64,000 nucleotides of DNA from Maratus speciosus (taxonomy: Eukaryota; Arthropoda; Arachnida; Araneae; Salticidae), in contig OZ010798.1 of assembly GCA_963932465.1 (NCBI GenBank), positions 16,724,981 to 16,788,980 of the forward strand, read 5' to 3'. Positions 58,584 through 64,000 of this stretch are shown here, piece by piece (within the stretch, counting starts at the first letter, position 1; each line of letters opens with the position of its first letter). The notes beneath the pieces are model-generated. The model was not told where the DNA came from and did not search any database. It was given only the letters and a program-made list of their open reading frames with translations. Position numbers and translations under genes: made by a program.

Positions 58584-59689
58584 CTGTATATGACTTAAAT
58601 AAGAAAACATTATGCAAATTAAAGATAAACAAAATACTAAGGAGTTTAAAGATTTTTAACTGTATTGGTAGTAGGAAGAAGCATTATACAGAATCTTGAA
58701 ATCTTAACCCCCCTCCCCCCCCCCACACACACACACACCAGATAATTTATCAGTAGAAATCTTTTTAAAAAATCACAAATGATTAAACTTAAATAAGAGG
58801 AATCAGCTTTAACTTTATCAAATTTTTATTTTTGGATGGAGTAAAAAATAAAATAATAAATAAATAAATAACAAAGAAAATATAAAAAGAATAAATAACC
58901 TTTGATTGTAATTGTTTGATGACTGATCTTGAGTCTTTTAACGATTTTTATATTTGGAAAATTAAGTTTAAAGTAGCAAGTATGACAAAACAAAAACAAA
59001 AAGTTCTATACTCTCCCTTATAACGAAAGAAGAAAAAAAATTTCTCACACTTGAATTAGGATATCTGAAATATTTATTCCAAATTCTGATAAAAAGGACC
59101 TCAAGGTTATATAAATTGCTCACAACTTTAATTGTACTTGTGCCATTTAAGTAAGTAAATCATTTCAGTTACGTACAATAAAAAAAGAAAATCACGTTTT
59201 AATATAAATAATTATTTAAAAAATAAAGTAAACGGACAATTTTAATATATAAACAATGAAAAAGTGTTTTGGTGTTACTTAAACGGTTAAATAATATACT
59301 GACTCAAACACTATACCAAAAGTTCATACTATGCATTGTTTACAATCATTAGTGATGAAAATCTTTAAAGGTAATATACATTCCGAGACAAGTATAAATA
59401 TGATATGAACAGAAAATACACACTACACAAGAATATGAATAACTAATCAAGTAATAATACCAATGTGAACAGAAAACAATATTTAAAAAACAAGTTTGAA
59501 TATATGAAATGCGTCTGATTATATGTATTCAATGAACAAACATTATATGAAATATAAAGAGCACTTACTCGTTTCACATAAAGATGTGACTTTCGGATTT
59601 CAAGAATGACACACCTCACTTTTCCATACTACCATCACTATAAATATTTTCGTTTTTAATCTGCAACAGCCATGAAGGTAGGGTAGATA

Positions 59690-59790
59690 TACGGCAAGAA
59701 AGCGAGAAAATAGAGCGGCCATGTTGGGTACTTGTCTTTTATTTGATTGGTTGGCTGGCTGGCACATCCTTGTACATCATTGCTCCCGAT
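59690..59790 (-). promoter_or_regulatory. Promoter-like segment at the inner edge of the 10.5-kb element
   Basis: On the minus strand a CCAAT motif (AACCAATCAAAT) and an AATAAAAG element precede CCAACATGGCCGCTC, an ATG in a YY1-like setting, followed by an open 40-codon frame starting MAALFSRFLAVYLPYLHG and by donors GTGAGG and GTAAGT (GT at about 59573). This is arranged as a promoter plus first exon directing transcription into the element, ahead of the other minus-strand exon candidates. Motif evidence only. Confidence 0.35.
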
Positions 59791-60172
59791 ATAACCCGAT
59801 ATCGGGCAATATTGGTCAATGTGAGTTTTTCTACATGGATTTACAGAACTTAAAATGTTATTATAATTGTTTCCTGTTTTCTACCTTCCCACAAAAAGTA
59901 CAATATGTGAAGAAAAAATTTAAATATTCATGATTCCAGAAGTTTTAATGTCACAAATCCAACATCGGACAACATCGATCAATACTGGCCAATGTCGGTA
60001 AACATGACCGGTCTTTGCCGATGCACACCAAGATTGGCCGATATTGGGCAGTGTCGGGCCGATATTGCTGTGCTACCTGGGAAGCTTTTTCGTTTATTAA
60101 ATCTGGATAAACATGGCATGAAATTTCGTTATTGATGCAGATTCTTCATCAGAAACTGAATCTGATGAAGAA

Positions 60173-60370
60173 CTTGAAAAAAATTAATCTTGAAGAAGGT
60201 CTAGCCATAGGAGAAAAATATTTGAGCTTCCTGAAGCAGCAGAGCTTTATATCTGAGCAACAGATAATGAATCATCAGCAGCTTCAGGATGCAATAACAA
60301 AAGAACGAAACAAAAAATTAAACAAACAACCATTTTATCCATGTTTCAAAAATATAAAATTAAAAAAATA
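60173..60370 (+). pseudogene. pogo/Tigger transposase C-terminal fragment
   Basis: An open frame reads LEEGLAIGEKYLSFLKQQ, FISEQQIMNHQQLQDAITKE, then RNKKLNKQPFYPCFK to a stop. Upstream is an acidic stretch (ADSSSETESDEELEK) in another frame. The pattern acidic linker, AL.Y.EQQ, hydrophobic helix, L..R...KR....Q.....FF is the C-terminal tail of Tigger/jerky-type transposases. It sits just inside the right end of the CAGTAGACTCCC element 48269-60842, next to the 10.5-kb insertion, so that family probably descends from a pogo-type autonomous element. The N-terminal and DDE parts were not found. Confidence 0.5.
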
Positions 60371-60844
60371 AGTAAAGTTTGTAAAAAAAAAAAAAATAAG
60401 AAAAATTTATTTTTCCTCATTATTATGTATATTTAGTATTGTATGTTTGTATTTAGTGTTATTTATATGTATATTTATATATTATTTTATATTTACATTA
60501 TATTGTATATTTATATTATATTGTATATTTATATGTGCATTTAGTATTGTATCTTAATTATTATTTACATGACTTAATTTTTAATATTTTTCTAAATTTT
60601 TTATTTTGCATAATTATTTTATTTAATAATTACTTACTTTTAAACTAATAAATTATTTTAATATTTTACTTTATTATTATAATTGTTCACTTTATTGTAA
60701 CCATTCATTATAATTTCCATTGCTCAACTACCAATCAAATTAATGTTCAAAAATGTAAACAAATAAATGACCAGAAACCGCAAAATTCTAAAATCCGCAC
60801 AACCTCTGGTCCCAAGCTGTGCGGATTTGAGGGAGTCTACTGTA

Positions 60845-63429
60845 TTCCAAATCCAATCTCTGAATTTCATTATTCTCAAAATGCTGTTCATATATAACTT
60901 TGCATGAAGTATTATTTGGATTCATAATTTGAAAATCAAGCCAAGGAATTTGCAACGTAACTTGTTGCTTATAGAAATCTTAATTATTTACATTATTAGG
61001 ATCATATTTCAATTTCGGTATAATTCTGGGGATAAATGGTTTTTTCTGATACTGAAATTTTCACCGCGTTTATAAACGTTTGTGAAATAATTCTGCAAGG
61101 ACATATTTTCAAATCTCACTGGGCGTTGCTCGTACTTTTCTAAAATATTTGAAACGGATATGCTTCCATCCTCCTTATTCATACCTAATTGTTCCCATGC
61201 GTTCCTTGCTAAATTAATGGTGACAAAGTGACGAGATGACTTATACAAAGGCCATCCCATTAACACCCAAAATATTTCCTGGACAGAATAATCACGTTCA
61301 GCACACATTATTATCAAAATCTTCTGAATTATCTGCTGAACATTGATATTATCGCGTGACTTGAACTGTTTGTCGGATGAAATCTTTCATCCCTTTTGAT
61401 CTGGGTTCACCTTTGCTAGCATATTTAGCAATATATTTTAGAGCTGCGCGAATGGAAATGACTGCTTGGGAATCCATGTTTGCTCGCCAAATTTTTTGTG
61501 GGCTATGACTGTTTAAATAAGGACTATTCCTTTTTGAAATGTATTCGGGTTCATTGGTAAGGAACTGAATTTTACTTTCATGAGAAAATTCTTTGGGAAA
61601 TTTGAAACGGCATGTGACTTCAGATCTTTAGAAGAATATTTTTCTTTCTCTTAGAATAAGCTTTAGAACATTTATGCATTTGTACTGCACGTATTAAGTG
61701 ATTATAGTCAGCAGCTTCATCAGGAGCATCCGTAAAATGAAATTCAGATGGATGTATATCATAAACTTGATTAGGATCTGGTTGCCAAGTCGATATGAAT
61801 TCGTCAATTTTACAATTTTACGTATCTTTTCATCATCATTTGAACTAAGATTGTTTACATCAGGAGCATCTTTAAACCAGAAAAGACCATGCATGTGAGG
61901 ACTACCTCTATGTTGAAACTCAATACAAAACCAAAAGTCCTTGACTTTGAAATATTTCTTGGAAAAATGTTCCATAAAAAAATCCAACCACTTATGAAAA
62001 AAGTAAGCAACGATTAAAGGATTACAATTCAACAATTTTGGTTACAATTAGTGTAAACATAGTCTGCATCAATAATGCGATAAATTTCATGCCAGTATAA
62101 ATCAGCTGCACTAAGTGTAATGAAAACAGTAGGAGTTCCCAATTCCTTAACCATGTCTAACAACTCTCGTGATCTGATAAACCAATAAGAGCTCGATGAT
62201 CTTAAATTAGCACTGAAAGATAAAATCGACTTGTACAAAGTAGGATATTTCTGCAACCGTTCCTGGAGTTTTTCAACTGTTTCAACACCATGTAGGCGAG
62301 ATTTTTTTTTAATACAAATAGTTCCATTTTTTAATGCTGTCCAATTCATTATGCCATTGAAAGCAAAAGATCTAAATCTTGGATGCCGTGCAAATCTTCC
62401 ATCGTCATATATCATGAGAAATTTAAAGTATTGTTATGGTGTAATTTTACGAACTCTAGCATCTCTAAGATCACCTCTTCCTGTTGGAGATAATGTAGGA
62501 AAAGCTCTATAAATATATCCATCACATGAAAATTCATTTATAGGTTTAGTATCTATCCAAGGTCAAGGAATGACACTTCATTCATCATTTAATACCTAAC
62601 ATACTATTTATTGCCCCTCGATTACATCTGAAAGTCACATTTGGGGCTCCGGATTCATATATATTATTTATCCATGGACATTGATCATCTACAGAATTCA
62701 AAGTTTTTTCAACTGATGGTAAATAAATCTGCTGTTGCTCTTGACTGAGTATTATTCGCTGAAAAATGTTTTCATTTTCGGGTAAACTTTACAAATTATT
62801 TTCATCAATAGTAACATAACGATACCAAGGATTATTTTCCTTTAGATATTCTAAAGCAGACTTAACGTTTCCACGATTTACTATAAAATCTTTGAATTCT
62901 TCATCATCTTGTCTTCTATCAAAGATGTACTGTGATATAGTATCTATGAAATGAGGTAATAAAGTACAAAATTCTGTAATATTTTGATGAAAATTAATAA
63001 CTTGCCCACTGTATCCAAGTTGACCACCTTTAATGCGATAAACAGTAATAACTGGATGAACTTGGGCAATTAATTGCTCCTCAACGAATGTTAAGTTCTT
63101 TAATATTTTGGGTTGTGGACCTGGATCCATATTATTAGCTACAGAAAAAATATTTAGTTCATTATTTACTATACATTTATGGCAAGTCTTACAAGATCCG
63201 TCAGATTGAATATGCATGTCAAACCAACGTCGATGACAAATTTTACAAAAATATAATTTTAACTTTTTTGTGCATCTTCAAAATTTAAAGCATATTTCCG
63301 AGCACATGCATTATCTGTCAGAAGAGATTCGTCATGTCGTCGTTTTTTGCGCTGATATCTAGTCTCTTGCCTTAAAGCTGAATCATGATCGTGTTCTTTT
63401 CGACCAGTAAGTGTACGTTTTCTCGGCAT
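60845..63429 (-). pseudogene. Helitron Rep (HUH nuclease) region of RepHel, frameshifted
   Basis: From MPRKRTLTGRKEHDHDSALR (start 63427-63429), with several frameshifts: zinc finger FCKICHRRWFDMHIQ...CKTCHKC; NNMDPGPQPKILKNLTFVEE, VHPVITVYRIKGGQLGYSGQ; Helitron-like N domain (YDDGRFARHPRFRSFAFN, YWFIRSRELLDMV, LGTPTVFITLSAADLYW); HUH motif in EFQHRGSPHMHGLFWF (HMHG at 61886-61897); two-tyrosine motif KYIAKYASKGEP (YIAKY at 61421-61435); then CAERDYSVQEIFWVLMGWPL. This is the rolling-circle nickase that cuts and rejoins Helitron ends. A stop lies in VNN*DFYKQQ near 60980, before the frame reaches the insertion at 60844. Key catalytic residues survive, but the gene is broken. Confidence 0.93.
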
Positions 63430-63574
63430 TCTTTATAATAGAACTAATACATTCCATAAATTGTTTTTAAATGGCCAACATATTAAAAATAATACTAATA
63501 GTAATTACATCTTAATAGTAAATATGTTTCATTTGGTTAAATTTTCAACCTTCGAATTCGAATAACACTTTATA

Positions 63575-63816
63575 TTTTTATTTATTTATTTATTTATTTA
63601 TTGAATAACAAACATACGACTTGTGTGCTTGACATGAGAGCCCGCTTATAAGTTGGAGACAAGATAACACAGAAATATTACAACACAAGAGAAATACACC
63701 CTGGGAGTTCCACACAAAGTGTATGTGCAATGGAACCAGCGGGAATCGAATCCACATACTCCTACGCACAAGAGATTAGCTGACTGGTGCTTTGACCACT
63801 CAGCCACAGAGCCCCA
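63575..63816 (-). mobile_element. tRNA-derived SINE, family 2
   Basis: Minus strand: A box TGGCTGAGTGG (63796-63806), B-box-like GGATTCGATTCC (63742-63753), an unrelated body, and a (TAAA)n tail (plus TTTA repeats 63578-63606). The target duplication AACACTTT(A/C)TA at 63564-63574 and 63817-63827 bounds it. The head resembles a serine-type tRNA. Its sequence differs from the SINE at 14096-14331, so it is a second family. Confidence 0.9.
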
Positions 63817-63827
63817 AACACTTTCTA

Positions 63828-64000
63828 TAACGAACTTAACATTTAATTTTATTTGTTTACAATTTTTTTGTTGCCACTTTACAAAAATAAAAATCATAAT
63901 ATAATTCTTTTAAAATGCGTAAGTTCCGTCTGCATAAATTATTTCACATAATAAGAGTAAGTTGTGTATTTCAATTCTTAACTAGAGATGTGTCATTTGT
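63828..64000. other. No feature recognised
   Basis: AT-rich sequence after the SINE; no Helitron 5' TC terminus identified with confidence. Confidence 0.4.

Larger units (their letters stand above)
49603..60081 (-). mobile_element. 10.5-kb CCCAGGTAGCACAG element with exon-like cargo
   Basis: Perfect inverted termini CCCAGGTAGCACAGCAATAT then CGGCC (25 bp) at 49603-49627 and 60057-60081. Both ends then carry clusters of short motifs around AATATCGGCC in both orientations (49620-49770; 59785-60070), as expected for transposase binding repeats. No clear target duplication (at most AA). The interior carries exon-like islands at 58525-58583, 57447-57501, 57195-57219 and 55099-55271 and a promoter-like segment at 59690-59790, all on the minus strand, plus at least eight inserted or decayed elements. 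Superfamily unassigned. Confidence 0.78.
48269..60842 (-). mobile_element. CAGTAGACTCCC pogo/Tigger-type element inserted in the Helitron
   Basis: Ends CAGTAGACTCCCTCCAGTCC (48269) and TTTGAGGGAGTCTACTG (to 60842); TA at 48267-48268 and 60843-60844. Deleting the element plus one TA joins RLDLE to YLLQNLEDE of the Helitron protein in frame, which proves the boundaries. The outer parts (48269-48700 and ~60540-60842) match the long-subtype copies. A pogo transposase C-terminal fragment lies at 60173-60370. The middle is filled by the 49603-60081 element. Confidence 0.93.
46101..64000 (-). mobile_element. Autonomous-type Helitron, minus strand, 5' end outside or unresolved
   Basis: The 3' terminus is inferred at 46101: on the minus strand CTAG (46104-46101), preceded by 8 nt and a 6-bp hairpin (ATGCTT/AAGCAT, 46113-46138), with T following as required by A|T insertion. 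Upstream lie a Pif1-type helicase (46610-48266, continuing at 60845) and a Rep domain (to 63429). It is split by the pogo-type element 48269-60842. Without that, the Helitron is at least 5 kb. The 5' TC terminus was not identified before 64000. Confidence 0.8.

Noticed and set aside
63400..63450. Helitron 5' terminus at TCTATTATAAAGAATGCCG
   Set aside because: It resembles a Helitron start, but the base before TC on that strand is T, not the required A, and it overlaps the presumed start codon region.
63646..63904. A tRNA-Ser gene on the minus strand
   Set aside because: The tRNA-like head lacks a clean cloverleaf 3' half and continues into a SINE body with a TAAA tail and target duplication.

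Overview
The window is eukaryotic nuclear DNA: about 70% A+T, short exons with GT/AG borders, tRNA-derived SINEs, TA- and 8-bp-duplication DNA transposons, and a Helitron. The repertoire (Helitron Rep/helicase, pogo/Tigger-like, Tc1-like, hAT-like elements, tRNA SINEs) fits an arthropod, perhaps a chelicerate, but nothing here fixes the species. Most open reading frames over 60 codons are chance or repeat-derived. Host coding sequence amounts to a few short exons.

Host genes. (1) On the minus strand, three short GC-richer islands with good splice borders (16028-16066, 1135-1168, 721-771) join in one open frame ending in a stop, and look like the 3' end of an unidentified gene. (2) On the plus strand, exon 39037-39219 (start codon, coiled coil) and exon 45617-45723 (F-box) are the first coding exons of an F-box protein gene that continues beyond the recognisable part of the window.

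Repeat layout. 1275-1684 foldback; 1794-6778 a 5-kb hAT-like element (perfect 8-bp duplication) filled with a ~185-bp tandem array and a ~32-bp minisatellite; 7783-13923 several MITEs, plus a 2.65-kb GGGTCATTCC element with a decayed protein end; 14000-14860 a pogo transposase relic split by a SINE; 18195-23082 nested pogo-type and hAT-type elements; 25160-33544 an 8.4-kb hAT-like element (perfect 8-bp duplication) holding an inverted relative of the same minisatellite, two further tandem arrays, and a Tc1 inside another TA element; 34301-37042 a non-autonomous Helitron built of a ~140-bp tandem array with a 700-bp higher-order repeat; 39.6-44.7 kb intronic elements; 45.8 kb to the end, an autonomous-type Helitron.

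The Helitron (minus strand, 3' end at 46101) is split by a 12.6-kb pogo-type element at 48269-60842; removing that element and one TA restores the helicase-side reading frame. Inside it sits a 10.5-kb element with CCCAGGTAGCACAG termini (49603-60081), which itself holds at least eight other elements. This inner element carries several exon-like islands and a promoter-like segment, all on the minus strand. They are either its own spliced transposase gene or captured host sequence, and this is the best candidate here for something undescribed. Insertion order can be read over five levels.
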